The notes under the pieces are model-generated. The model saw nothing but the letters and a program-made list of their open reading frames with translations, made no database searches and was not told the origin of the DNA. A stretch of DNA of 64,000 bases, taken from Palsa-506 sp963836355 (GTDB taxonomy: Bacteria; Actinomycetota; Actinomycetes; Streptosporangiales; Streptosporangiaceae). The stretch spans positions 372,001-436,000 of the forward strand of contig CAWIJO010000029.1 of NCBI GenBank assembly GCA_963836355.1. The letters are read 5' to 3'. The position numbers and the translations under genes are program-made. Of the stretch, positions 42,023-50,653 are shown one piece after another. Numbering within the stretch: position 1 is the stretch's first letter; the number at the start of each line of letters is the position of its first letter.

Positions 42023-43240
42023 ATGACATATCCCGAGAACGTCACCGGTCGCAGGTCAGGCCCGGACCGCGCCGTGTATCTCGATCATGCGGCGACTACG
42101 CCAATGCTGCCAGCGGCCCTTGCCGTGATGACCGAGGAGCTGGCCCAGCTCGGCAATCCCTCCTCGCTGCACAACCAGGGCCGCCGGGCGCGCCGGGTGG
42201 TCGAGGAGTCGCGGGAGCAGATCGCCGAGGCTTGCGGAGCGCGGCCGAGCGAAGTGGTATTCACCAGCGGCGGCACCGAGGCTGACAACCTTGCCGTCAA
42301 GGGACTGTTCTGGGCCCGGCGGGCGGCGCGGCCCAGATTCCGGCGGATCCTGGCCGCGGCGACCGAGCATCACGCCGTCCTTGACTCGGTCAGCTGGCTG
42401 GCCGAGCACGAGGGAGCCGAGGAATGCTGGCTGCCCGTCGACGCCGCCGGGATGCTCAGCCCGGCGACCGCACGCGAGCTTATCGAGCGCGACCCCGGCA
42501 GCGTCGCGCTGGTGAGCGTGATGTGGGCGAACAACGAAGTCGGGGCCGTGCAGCCGATAGCCGAGCTGGCCGCGGTCGCCCGCGAATACGAAATCCCGTT
42601 TCACAGCGATGCCGTCCAGGCGGCCGGCCAGCTGCCAGTCAGCCTGGCCGGCAGCGGCGCCACCGCGCTGAGCATCACCGGGCATAAGATCGGCGGCCCG
42701 GTCGGGGCCGGCGCGCTGCTGCTCTGCCGGGGCGCGGACCCGGTGCCGATCCTGCACGGCGGCGGGCAGGAGCGTGACGTGCGATCCGGCACCCTGGACG
42801 CCCCGGCGATCAGGGCCTTCGCCACTGCCGTGGAGATATCGCGGCTGCGCCGGGACGGCGAGGCGAAGCGGCTGGCCGCGCTCAGGGACGACCTGATCGC
42901 CCAGGTGCTCGCTGCGGTTCCCGAAGCGATGCTGAACGGCCCGCCCCCCGGGCCGGACCGGCTGCCGGGCAATGCGCATTTCTCGTTTCCCGGCTGCGAG
43001 GGCGATGCGCTGCTCATGCTGCTCGACGCGAAGGGCATCGCCTGCTCCACCGGCTCGGCCTGCACGGCGGGAGTGGCACAGCCAAGCCATGTGCTGCTCG
43101 CAATGGGCGCGGACAACGCCAGGGCCCGCGGCTCGCTGCGGTTCTCACTCGGCCACTCCTCGATCCAGCAGGATGTGGATGCCCTCGGCGCTGCTATCGG
43201 CGAGGTAGTGCAGCGCGCCCGCCGCGCCACGGGCCGCTAG
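42023..43240 (+). CDS. Cysteine desulfurase (IscS/NifS type)
   Basis: 405 residues, PLP enzyme supplying sulfur for thiolation and Fe-S clusters. YLDHAATTPMLPAAL, GNPSSLHNQGRRARR, TSGGTEADNLAVKG, ATEHHAVLDS, VMWANNEVGAVQPI, SITGHKIGGPVGAGALL with the PLP Lys, HGGGQERDVRSGTLDAP, and the catalytic Cys in CSTGSACTAG are intact. The SACTAG loop is short, as in group I desulfurases. The ATG used has the normal N-terminus; an upstream frame overlaps etfA. Being directly upstream of mnmA, it is probably the sulfur donor for tRNA 2-thiouridine. Confidence 0.95.
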   Translation: MTYPENVTGRRSGPDRAVYLDHAATTPMLPAALAVMTEELAQLGNPSSLHNQGRRARRVVEESREQIAEACGARPSEVVFTSGGTEADNLAVKGLFWARRAARPRFRRILAAATEHHAVLDSVSWLAEHEGAEECWLPVDAAGMLSPATARELIERDPGSVALVSVMWANNEVGAVQPIAELAAVAREYEIPFHSDAVQAAGQLPVSLAGSGATALSITGHKIGGPVGAGALLLCRGADPVPILHGGGQERDVRSGTLDAPAIRAFATAVEISRLRRDGEAKRLAALRDDLIAQVLAAVPEAMLNGPPPGPDRLPGNAHFSFPGCEGDALLMLLDAKGIACSTGSACTAGVAQPSHVLLAMGADNARARGSLRFSLGHSSIQQDVDALGAAIGEVVQRARRATGR

Positions 43241-43318
43241 CCCGCCAGGCGGCTGACGCACTCCCCGGGCATGTCGGTCCCGGCACGGATCTTCCGCGGG
43301 GCGAATACCCTCGTAGGC

Positions 43319-44480
43319 GTGACTCGACTGCGCGTGCTAGCCGCCATGTCCGGCGGCGTTGACTCGGCGGTGGCCGCCGCCAGGGCCGCCGAGGCAGGCC
43401 ACGATGTGACCGGCGTCCATCTCGCGCTGTCGGCGAACCCGAGTTCCTACCGGACCGGTGCCCGCGGTTGCTGCACCCTGGAGGACGCGCGCGACGCCCG
43501 GCGGGCAGCGGACGTGATCGGTATCCCGTTCTACGTATGGGACCTGGCCGAGCGGTTCCAGCACGACGTGGTGCGGGATTTCGTCGAGGAGTACGCGCGC
43601 GGCAACACCCCGAACCCATGCCTGCGCTGCAACGAGAAGATCAAGTTTGCCGCCGTGCTCGACCGCGCCGTTGCCCTGGGCTTCGACGCGGTGTGCACCG
43701 GCCACCATGCGCGGCTCAGGCCGCCCGCCGGGCACGCCAGCGCGCCCAGTCTCACCCGCAGCGTCGATGCGGGCAAGGACCAGTCATACGTGCTGGCCGT
43801 GCTGACCAGCGAGCAGCTTAGCCGCGCCATGTTCCCGCTCGGCGGAATCCAGCAAGGCCGAGGTGCGCCGGGAGGCCGCGGCCAGGGGGCTCGCTGTCGC
43901 GGACAAGCCGGACAGCCATGACGTGTGCTTCATCGCCGACGGGGATACCAGGAAGTTCCTCCGCGGTCAGCTCGGCGCCGCGCCCGGCCAGGTCGTGGAC
44001 GAGGCGGGCACCGCCGTCGGCAGCCACGACGGCTCTTATGGCTTCACCATCGGCCAGCGCAAGGGACTGGGGATCGGCTACCCAGCGCCAGACGGGCGGC
44101 CCAGGTACGTGCTCGACATCGAGCCCGGGTCCGGCACCGTGACCGTCGGCCCGGCGGAATCACTCGACGTCTCGCAGATCGAAACCGGCCGCCCGGTGTG
44201 GACCGGCTGCCCGCCGCCCGCGGTGCCGTTCGACTGCCTGGTCCAGCTCCGCGCGCACGGCGCTGCCGGCCCGGCCACCGCCTGGCCGGAAGGCACCGGC
44301 CTGCGGATCAGGCTGCACTCGCCGGCCCGCGGGGTCGCCAGGGGGCAGGCCGCCGTGCTCTACGCCGCGGACACCGTGCTCGGCTCCGCCACGATCACCG
44401 GCACCGACCGGGCGACGGCACCGGCCCGGGAGCCGGGTTCAGGACCTCCCCGGCTGGGCGGCGGCGCTTCCGCGGCGTGA
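43319..44480 (+). pseudogene. mnmA: tRNA 2-thiouridylase MnmA, interrupted by a one-base frameshift
   Basis: MnmA thiolates U34 of Lys/Glu/Gln tRNAs. N-terminal part: PP-loop LAAMSGGVDSAVAA, GCCTLEDARDARRAADVIG, TPNPCLRCNEKIKF with the first catalytic Cys. C-terminal part: VRREAAARGLAVADKPDSHDVCFIADGD (split: ADKPDSHDVCFIADGD, second Cys), YGFTIGQRKGLGIG. They join by removing one C from the CC at 43849-43850, giving LGGISKAEVRREA in a 386-residue frame. All other motifs are intact. GTG 43319 gives the family N-terminus; an ATG at 43271 is an alternative. Either an assembly error or a recent mutation. Confidence 0.88.
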
Positions 44481-44505
44481 CGGCGGCGGTGGCTAGGCTT
44501 GCCGG

Positions 44506-45549
44506 GTGAGCCAAGACACGCAGCCTTACCCCTGGCCGGCCGGCAGCGCGACCGGCGTCGGCTCGATGCCGGGCACCGACCCGGCCGAGGCCGTCGCCGT
44601 CGTGCTCGGCGAGCTGCCTGGCTTCCCGTACCTGCCCGAGCTACCTGGCCGCGGTCCGGGCGCGGACCTGACCGGGCGGACCGCCGCGCTGCTCGTCGGC
44701 CTGGCCGTAGAGACGACCACTGGCGGCTGGAAGTTCGCGGCCCGGCCGGGCCGCGACCAGCGCCGTGCCGCCGGGTTCCTGCAGCATGACCTCGACGCGC
44801 TGGAGCAGGCGGGGGGCGGCCTGGACACCGCGCTGAAGATTCAGCTGTGCGGGCCGTGGACGATGGCCGCGACGATCGAGCTGTCCCGTAGCCAGAACCC
44901 GGCGCTCGCCGACCCGGGCGCGGTAGCCGACCTGTCCGAATCGCTCGCCGAGGGCGTCGCGGCGCACGTCGCCGAGATCCGGAAGCGGGTACCGGCCGCG
45001 CCCCTGCTGCTCCAGCTGGACGAGCCTGCGCTGCCGGCCGTGCTGGCCGGGAGCATCCCGACGGCCAGCGGGCTGAACCGGGTTCCCGAGGTCGATGCCG
45101 CGGACACGGCGGCCGGCCTGCGCACGGTGCTCCGGGCATCGAAGGCATTCGGCATCGTGCACTGCTGCGCCGGGGAAATCCCGTTTCAGCTAATCCGGGA
45201 GTCCGGGGCCGGGGCCATCGGCTTTGACCTGCGCCTGCTGCGGCGCGAGGACGAGGACGGGCTGGCCGAGGTGGCAGAAGCTGGCCTGGGCATACTGGCC
45301 GGCGCCGGGACAAACGTGGTGAAACGGGAACTCCGCGCAGCATCGCCTGCCCCGCGCGATACGGCTGCCGGGGTGATCGGGCTATGGCACCGGATCGGGC
45401 TGCCGAAGGCCGGGCTGGCCGAGCAGGTGGTCATCACCCCGGCCTGCGGGCTGGCCGCCGAGTCGCCGGCCGGGGCGCGGGCGGCGCTCGCCAGCTGCCG
45501 CGAGGCCGCGCGGATCCTGCCCGAGCTGATCGAGGAAGGCCACCGGTGA
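44506..45549 (+). CDS. Methionine synthase-like protein (MetE/UROD superfamily)
   Basis: 347 residues, the short actinomycete methionine-synthase-like family located between mnmA and ligA in many genomes. Features: GSATGVGSMPGTDPAEAVAVV, LLLQLDEPALPAVLAG, KAFGIVHCCAGEIPFQLI with the His-Cys-Cys motif that resembles the zinc-binding HxC of MetE, and VITPACGLAAESPAGARA. It is much shorter than MetE and its methyl donor is unknown. GTG start 26 bp after mnmA; its stop overlaps the ligA start (GTGA). Confidence 0.82.
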   Translation: MSQDTQPYPWPAGSATGVGSMPGTDPAEAVAVVLGELPGFPYLPELPGRGPGADLTGRTAALLVGLAVETTTGGWKFAARPGRDQRRAAGFLQHDLDALEQAGGGLDTALKIQLCGPWTMAATIELSRSQNPALADPGAVADLSESLAEGVAAHVAEIRKRVPAAPLLLQLDEPALPAVLAGSIPTASGLNRVPEVDAADTAAGLRTVLRASKAFGIVHCCAGEIPFQLIRESGAGAIGFDLRLLRREDEDGLAEVAEAGLGILAGAGTNVVKRELRAASPAPRDTAAGVIGLWHRIGLPKAGLAEQVVITPACGLAAESPAGARAALASCREAARILPELIEEGHR

Positions 45550-47813
45550 CCGGGCCTGCCGCCGCTGACACGCCGGAGCCCGCCGTCGCCGACGCGACCG
45601 CCCGGCACCGGCACGCCGACCTCGCCGCGGACATCACCGAGCACAACTACCGCTATCACGTGCTCGACTCGCCGCTGGTCTCCGACGCCGAGTACGACAC
45701 ACTGATGCGCGAGCTACGGCAGCTGGAGGAGCGCTACCCGGACCTGCGTAGCCCGCAGTCGCCGACCCAGCAGGTCGGCGGCGCGATCTCCACTGACTTC
45801 ACGCCGGTGCAGCACCTGGAGCGGCTGCTCAGCCTGGACAACGCGTTCTCCGCCGCGGAGCTCGACAGCTGGGCGGCGCGGGCCGACCGGCTTGGCAGCG
45901 CCGCGTCGCTGGAGACCGTCGGGCCGTACCTGTGCGAGCTGAAGATCGACGGCCTGGCGATCGCCCTGGTGTACCAGGGCGGGCGGCTGGTCCGGGCGGC
46001 GACCAGGGGCGACGGGGTCACCGGCGAGGACGTGACGCCGAACGTCAAGACGATCGCCGCCGTGCCGGCCCGGCTGGCCGGCTCCGGCTGGCCGGACACG
46101 CTGGAGGTGCGGGGCGAGGTATTCCTGCCGGTCGCCGCGTTCGGTGAGCTGAACGAGCGGCTGACCGAGGCGGGCCGGGCGCCGTTCGCCAACCCGCGCA
46201 ACTCGGCCGCCGGGTCGCTGCGGCAGAAGGACCCGCGGGTGACCGCGACCCGGCCGCTCGGCCTGATCGTGCACGGGCTGGCGGTGCCCGGTGAGGACGC
46301 CGGCGGCGGCGGCATGCCGTCCCCGGACGCGGCCGGCCTGCCGGCCGCCGCCCCGGACACCCAGTCCGGCTGGTACGAGCTGCTGCGCGGCTGGGGCCTG
46401 CCGGTCAGTGACCTGGTCCGGGTGGTTCCCGGCCTGGCCGGGGTGCGTGACTACATCGGCAACTACGCGGAGCACCGGCACGATACGCCGTACGAGATCG
46501 ACGGGGTGGTGGTCAAGCTCGACCGGCTGGCGGTGCAGCGTGCGCTCGGCTCGACCAGCCGGGCGCCGCGCTGGGCGATCGCCTACAAGTACCCGCCGGA
46601 AGAGGTCACCACCCGGCTGCTCGACATCAGGGTCAACGTCGGCCGGACCGGCCGGGTGACCCCCTTCGCCGTGATGGAGCCGGTGAAGGTCAGCGGCTCC
46701 ACGGTGGACCGAGCAACGCTGCACAACGCCGACGAGGTGGCCCGCAAGGATGTGCTGATCGGCGACATGGTAGTGCTGCGCAAGGCCGGCGACGTGATTC
46801 CCGAGGTGGTCGGGCCGGTGGCCGACCTGCGGACCGGGACGGAGCGGGCGTTCGAGTTCCCGACGCGCTGCCCGGCCTGCGGGACCGCGCTGGCCAGGGA
46901 GGAAGACGAGGTCGACTGGCGCTGCCCGAACACCAGGTCCTGCCCGGCCCAGCTGCGGGAGCGGCTGTTCCACCTGGCCGGCCGCGGCGCGCTGGATATC
47001 GAGGTGCTCGGCTACGAGGCCGTGGTCGCGCTGCTGGACGCCGGCCTGGTGGCGGACGAGGGCGACATCTTCACGCTGACCGCCAATTCGCTCGCCAGCT
47101 GCCCGTTCTTCGTGGTCAAGCAGGGAACGCTGAGCGCGAACGCGGTGAAGCTGCTGCGCAACCTGGAGGAGGCCCGCACCCGGCCGCTCTGGCGGATCCT
47201 GGTCGCGCTGTCGATCAGGCACGTCGGGCCGACCGCCGCCCGCGCGCTCGCCGCCGAGTTCGGCTCGGTGGACGAGATCGCGGCGGCGACCGCCGACCAG
47301 CTGACCGCCGCCGATGAAGTCGGCCCGACGATCGCCGCCTCGGTGATCGACTGGTTCGCGGTGGACTGGCATCAGGCGATCGTGGCAAAGTGGCGCAGCG
47401 CCGGCGTCGCGCTCTCGGATCCGAATTTCACCGGTGGCTCCCGCGCTGCCCGGCCGCTGACCGGCGTCACGGTGGTCATCACCGGCACGCTCGCCGGTTA
47501 CAGTCGGACCGAGGCCGGCGAGGCGGTGCAGCAACTCGGCGGGAAAGTGGCAGGCTCGGTCTCGAAGAAAACCAGCTTCGTCGTGGCCGGGGAGAACCCG
47601 GGGTCTAAGTACGACAAGGCCGCCTCGCTCGGCGTGCCGATCCTGGACGAGGCTGGCCTGACCGTATTGCTGGAGCGGGGGCCGGATGCGGCCCGCGCGG
47701 CGGCGGTGGCTGGTCCGCCGGGCATGGAGGGTGCCGACGGTGCCGGCGGGGCCGGCGGGCCTGCTGATCGCGGTGCTGCCGCCGAGGCGGCTGGTGCTGA
47801 TTCGGCCAGCTGA
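45546..47813 (+). CDS. ligA: NAD-dependent DNA ligase
   Basis: 755 residues. Domain Ia/adenylation with YHVLDSPLVSDAEYDTLMREL, the AMP-accepting Lys133 in ELKIDGLAIALVY, GDGVTGEDVTPNVKTI, FANPRNSAAGSLRQKD and KYPPEEVTTRLLDI; zinc-binding four-Cys segment CPACGTALAREEDEVDWRCP plus the CP-C pair of RSCPAQ; helix-hairpin-helix region; C-terminal BRCT domain (VTVVITGTLAGYSRTEA, GGKVAGSVSKKTSFVVAGEN). It seals nicks in replication and repair. A Gly/Pro-rich insertion (DAGGGGMPSPDAAGLPAAAP) lies in the OB-proximal loop, and the C-terminus ends in an Ala/Gly tail. Confidence 0.96.
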   Translation: MTGPAAADTPEPAVADATARHRHADLAADITEHNYRYHVLDSPLVSDAEYDTLMRELRQLEERYPDLRSPQSPTQQVGGAISTDFTPVQHLERLLSLDNAFSAAELDSWAARADRLGSAASLETVGPYLCELKIDGLAIALVYQGGRLVRAATRGDGVTGEDVTPNVKTIAAVPARLAGSGWPDTLEVRGEVFLPVAAFGELNERLTEAGRAPFANPRNSAAGSLRQKDPRVTATRPLGLIVHGLAVPGEDAGGGGMPSPDAAGLPAAAPDTQSGWYELLRGWGLPVSDLVRVVPGLAGVRDYIGNYAEHRHDTPYEIDGVVVKLDRLAVQRALGSTSRAPRWAIAYKYPPEEVTTRLLDIRVNVGRTGRVTPFAVMEPVKVSGSTVDRATLHNADEVARKDVLIGDMVVLRKAGDVIPEVVGPVADLRTGTERAFEFPTRCPACGTALAREEDEVDWRCPNTRSCPAQLRERLFHLAGRGALDIEVLGYEAVVALLDAGLVADEGDIFTLTANSLASCPFFVVKQGTLSANAVKLLRNLEEARTRPLWRILVALSIRHVGPTAARALAAEFGSVDEIAAATADQLTAADEVGPTIAASVIDWFAVDWHQAIVAKWRSAGVALSDPNFTGGSRAARPLTGVTVVITGTLAGYSRTEAGEAVQQLGGKVAGSVSKKTSFVVAGENPGSKYDKAASLGVPILDEAGLTVLLERGPDAARAAAVAGPPGMEGADGAGGAGGPADRGAAAEAAGADSAS

Positions 47814-47973
47814 TTCGCCGAAAATATGCAAAAAGATCAGGTCATGGCCTGCTGTGCCGAAAGGTTGTAACGGATCGTATGCAATTGGCTTCGGCAAGTA
47901 TGGTTTTCGCCGTACGCTTCTCAATGAGCAGCAGGAGCATTCGCCTATCGCCGCGGTTGCCCAGCGCGTGAGG

Positions 47974-50088
47974 ATGCCCATGAAGGACCCGAACGACACC
48001 AGGGACATCGGCCCGCGGCCCGGTTCGCCGCTCTGGATTCACATGACCGGGGTAACGGGCGCGGGCGTCGTGGTCCTCGCCTGGGCGGTGAGCCGGCTTG
48101 GCCTGGCGGGCCGAAATAGCCTGGCGCACGACCCGAGGTTCTGGGTCATCGCGGCGCTAGTCGTGATCGGCGAGGTGCGGCCGATAGCGACGCCCGGCCG
48201 GTCCGGCCCGGACGCGGCCGTCGTCTCGGTCGCCTTCAGCTTCGCCGCGTTGCTGTTCTGGGGGTTCCCTGTCGCCGCCCTGCTGCGGGTACTCTCCACG
48301 GCCTTAGTCAGCGCGGCGAAGCGCAATGCACTGCACCGGATCGCGTTCAACGCGGGTCAGCTCACGCTCAGCCTCGGAGCAGCCGGGATAGTGATCGCGG
48401 CCGCCAGGCTGCACCCGGCACCCGGCGATCCATGGCTGCCGGACGGCCACGGGCTGCCCAGCGTGGCGCTGGCCGCGATCGCCTACTTCGTCGTCAACTT
48501 CCTGCTGGTCGGCACCGCGGTAGCACTGCACGCGCGGTCATCGTACTTCCGCACGCTGCGCTCGAACCTGCCCTACCAGGCCTTCGCCAACTTCGTTTTG
48601 CTGTCTGCCGCGCCGCTGATCGCGGTGGTGGTGAGCCGCTCGCCGATGCTGCTAGTGCTATTCCTGCTGCCGCTGACCGCCGTCTACGTCAACGCCGAGA
48701 TCCTGGTGCAGCGGGAACACCAGGCCCACCACGACGAGCTGACCGGCCTGTCCAACCGCAAGCTGCTGGTACGGAAGACCGAGGAGGCGCTGGCCGAGGC
48801 GGCCAGATCGGGCCGCGCGGTCGGCTTCCTGCTGCTGGACCTGGACCGGTTCAAGGAGGTCAACGACACGCTGGGGCACCCGGCCGGCGACCGGCTGCTG
48901 CGGCTGGTGGCGCACCGGCTGACGCACAGCGTCCGGCCGGGTGACATCGTGGCCCGACTCGGTGGCGACGAGTTCGCCGTGCTGCTGCCGCCGATCCGGG
49001 AGGTGAGCGCGGCCCGCGAGGTCGCCGCCCGGCTGCGCGCCGCCATCGCCGAGCCGATCCGCCTGGAAGGCATGTCGATCGAGATCGAGGCGAGCGTCGG
49101 GCTGTCGCTCTACCCGGACGACGCGACCGGGTTCGAGCTGCTGATGCAGCATGCCGACGTCGCGATGTACCTGGCCAAGGAACGCCGCACCGGCGTGGAG
49201 CGGTACATCGCCGATGCCGACCGCAACTCCCCCGCGCGCCTCGCGCTGCTCGGTGACCTGCGCCGCGGCATCGACCGCGGCGAGCTTGAGCTGCAGTTCC
49301 AGCCAAAGGTCTTCCTGGCGGACCGCCGGACCGCCGGGATGGAGGCGCTGGTGCGCTGGCGGCACCCGGTCCGCGGCACGATGCGACCGGATGAGTTCAT
49401 CCCCATGGTCGAGCACTCCTACCTGATGCACGACCTCACGGCGCGGGTGGTGGACATGGCCCTGGCCCAGGCCGCGAAGTGGTGGCGGGACGGCCTGCCG
49501 GTGCAGGTATCGCTGAATGTCGCGGCCAGGGACCTGCTCGACGCCGGCCTCGCCGAGACGATCTCCCGCGGGCTGGCCAAGACCGACCTGCCGCCGGATG
49601 CGGTCCTGCTGGAGATCAACGAGCGGGTGCTCAGCAGCGAGCCAGCTCATGCGGTCACCGCGGCGGAGTGCCTGGCCTCGCTCGGCATCGCGCTCAGCCT
49701 GGACGACTTCGGCACCGGCTACTCCTCGCTGGTCCGGCTCCGGCAGCTGCCGGTCAGCGAGGTGAAGATCGACTCTTCGTTCATCCGCCGGATGCTGGCG
49801 TCCGCCGACGATGAGGTAATAGTGCGTTCAATGGTGGACCTGGTGCATGCCCTGGGCATCCGCTCGGTCGCCGAGGGCGTCGAGTCAGCCGAGGTGGCGT
49901 CCGCGTTGCAGCTGATGGGCTGCGACGCGGCCCAGGGGTGGTATTTCAGCAGGCCGCTGAGCGCAGCGCTGGCCACCGTGTGGCTGGCGGAGCACGGCGC
50001 GCCCGGCGCCCGGCGCCCGGCGCCCGTGGCGGCCGGCCCGGCGCCCGGGCCGGCCTGCCGGCGCCGGCGGCGACCGACTGGACTATAG
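47974..50088 (+). CDS. Membrane GGDEF-EAL c-di-GMP enzyme (RmdB-like position)
   Basis: 704 residues. About eight hydrophobic segments (~20-270), then a GGDEF domain (LARLGGDEFAVLL signature ARLGGDEFAVLL, with an RPGD inhibitory-site motif five residues before it) and an EAL domain (GMEALVRWRHP, NVAARDLLD, EINERVL, LDDFGTGYSS, KIDSSFIR, AEGVES, GWYFSRPL). Both catalytic signatures are complete, so it could make and degrade c-di-GMP. In Streptomyces a GGDEF-EAL phosphodiesterase (RmdB) lies between ligA and gatC as here. Beyond 50040 a second frame, Pro-rich, stays open to 50315, so a C-terminal frameshift is possible. The 47817-47940 stretch is AT-richer than average and probably contains its promoter. 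Start is one of two in-frame ATGs. Confidence 0.9.
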   Translation: MPMKDPNDTRDIGPRPGSPLWIHMTGVTGAGVVVLAWAVSRLGLAGRNSLAHDPRFWVIAALVVIGEVRPIATPGRSGPDAAVVSVAFSFAALLFWGFPVAALLRVLSTALVSAAKRNALHRIAFNAGQLTLSLGAAGIVIAAARLHPAPGDPWLPDGHGLPSVALAAIAYFVVNFLLVGTAVALHARSSYFRTLRSNLPYQAFANFVLLSAAPLIAVVVSRSPMLLVLFLLPLTAVYVNAEILVQREHQAHHDELTGLSNRKLLVRKTEEALAEAARSGRAVGFLLLDLDRFKEVNDTLGHPAGDRLLRLVAHRLTHSVRPGDIVARLGGDEFAVLLPPIREVSAAREVAARLRAAIAEPIRLEGMSIEIEASVGLSLYPDDATGFELLMQHADVAMYLAKERRTGVERYIADADRNSPARLALLGDLRRGIDRGELELQFQPKVFLADRRTAGMEALVRWRHPVRGTMRPDEFIPMVEHSYLMHDLTARVVDMALAQAAKWWRDGLPVQVSLNVAARDLLDAGLAETISRGLAKTDLPPDAVLLEINERVLSSEPAHAVTAAECLASLGIALSLDDFGTGYSSLVRLRQLPVSEVKIDSSFIRRMLASADDEVIVRSMVDLVHALGIRSVAEGVESAEVASALQLMGCDAAQGWYFSRPLSAALATVWLAEHGAPGARRPAPVAAGPAPGPACRRRRRPTGL

Positions 50089-50357
50089 GCATCCCGCGGC
50101 CAGCCGGCGTCCCGGCATCGCCCGGCCCGGCGCCGCGGCAGCCCAGTCCCGCCCCGCGGCAGGGCAGTCCCGCGCAGCTGCAGGACGGCGTGGCACCGCG
50201 CCAGGGCATGGCCGCCCTGCGGCCGGCCGCGCCATCGCCGCGGCCTGCGTCTTTGGCGCTGCGGCCGGGCGGCGCCCCAGCGTCCGCTGCCGGCACCGTC
50301 GTGCGCTGGCGGTAAATGGCGTCGGCTGCGGCCCGGCCCGCCCCTAGGATGGCGTCC
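50089..50357 (+). other. Pro/Ala-rich open stretch between GGDEF-EAL gene and gatC
   Basis: About 270 bp without an assigned gene. Frame 3 is open up to 50315 and reads Pro/Gln/Ala-rich (for example PGPAPRQPSPAPRQGSPAQL). It could be the displaced tail of the upstream GGDEF-EAL protein after a frameshift near 50040-50060, or non-coding sequence of the same composition. No RNA gene or convincing promoter was found. Confidence 0.35.
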
Positions 50358-50651
50358 ATGTCTATTACCCGCGAGGAGGTCGCCCACCTGGCCAGGCTGT
50401 CGAGGCTGGCCCTCGGCGAGGATGAGCTCGACCGGTTCGCCGGCCAGCTCGACGTGATCATCGCCGCGGTGGCCAGGGTGCAGGAGGTCGCCGCCGACGG
50501 AATCCCGCCGACGACGCACGCAGTGCCGGTGACCAATGTCTTCCGCGCGGACACGGTGGTGCCTCCGCTCGGTGCCGAGGCCGTGCTCAGCCAGGCGCCG
50601 TCGGCCGAGCTGGGCCGCTTCCGCGTCCCGCGCATCCTGGCGGGGGACTGA
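50358..50651 (+). CDS. gatC: Glutamyl-/aspartyl-tRNA amidotransferase subunit C
   Basis: 97 residues. MSITREEVAHLARLSRLALGEDELDRF and the conserved DGIPPTTHAVPVTNVFRAD region are typical of GatC, which stabilises GatA-GatB. The ATG is chosen from several upstream Met because it gives the family N-terminus. gatA begins 2 bp after the stop. Opens the gatCAB operon. Confidence 0.94.
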   Translation: MSITREEVAHLARLSRLALGEDELDRFAGQLDVIIAAVARVQEVAADGIPPTTHAVPVTNVFRADTVVPPLGAEAVLSQAPSAELGRFRVPRILAGD

Positions 50652-50653
50652 TC

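Noticed and set aside
50089..50315. Independent Pro-rich gene between the GGDEF-EAL gene and gatC
   Set aside because: No start with a ribosome site and no similarity; it is better read as a shifted tail or non-coding sequence.
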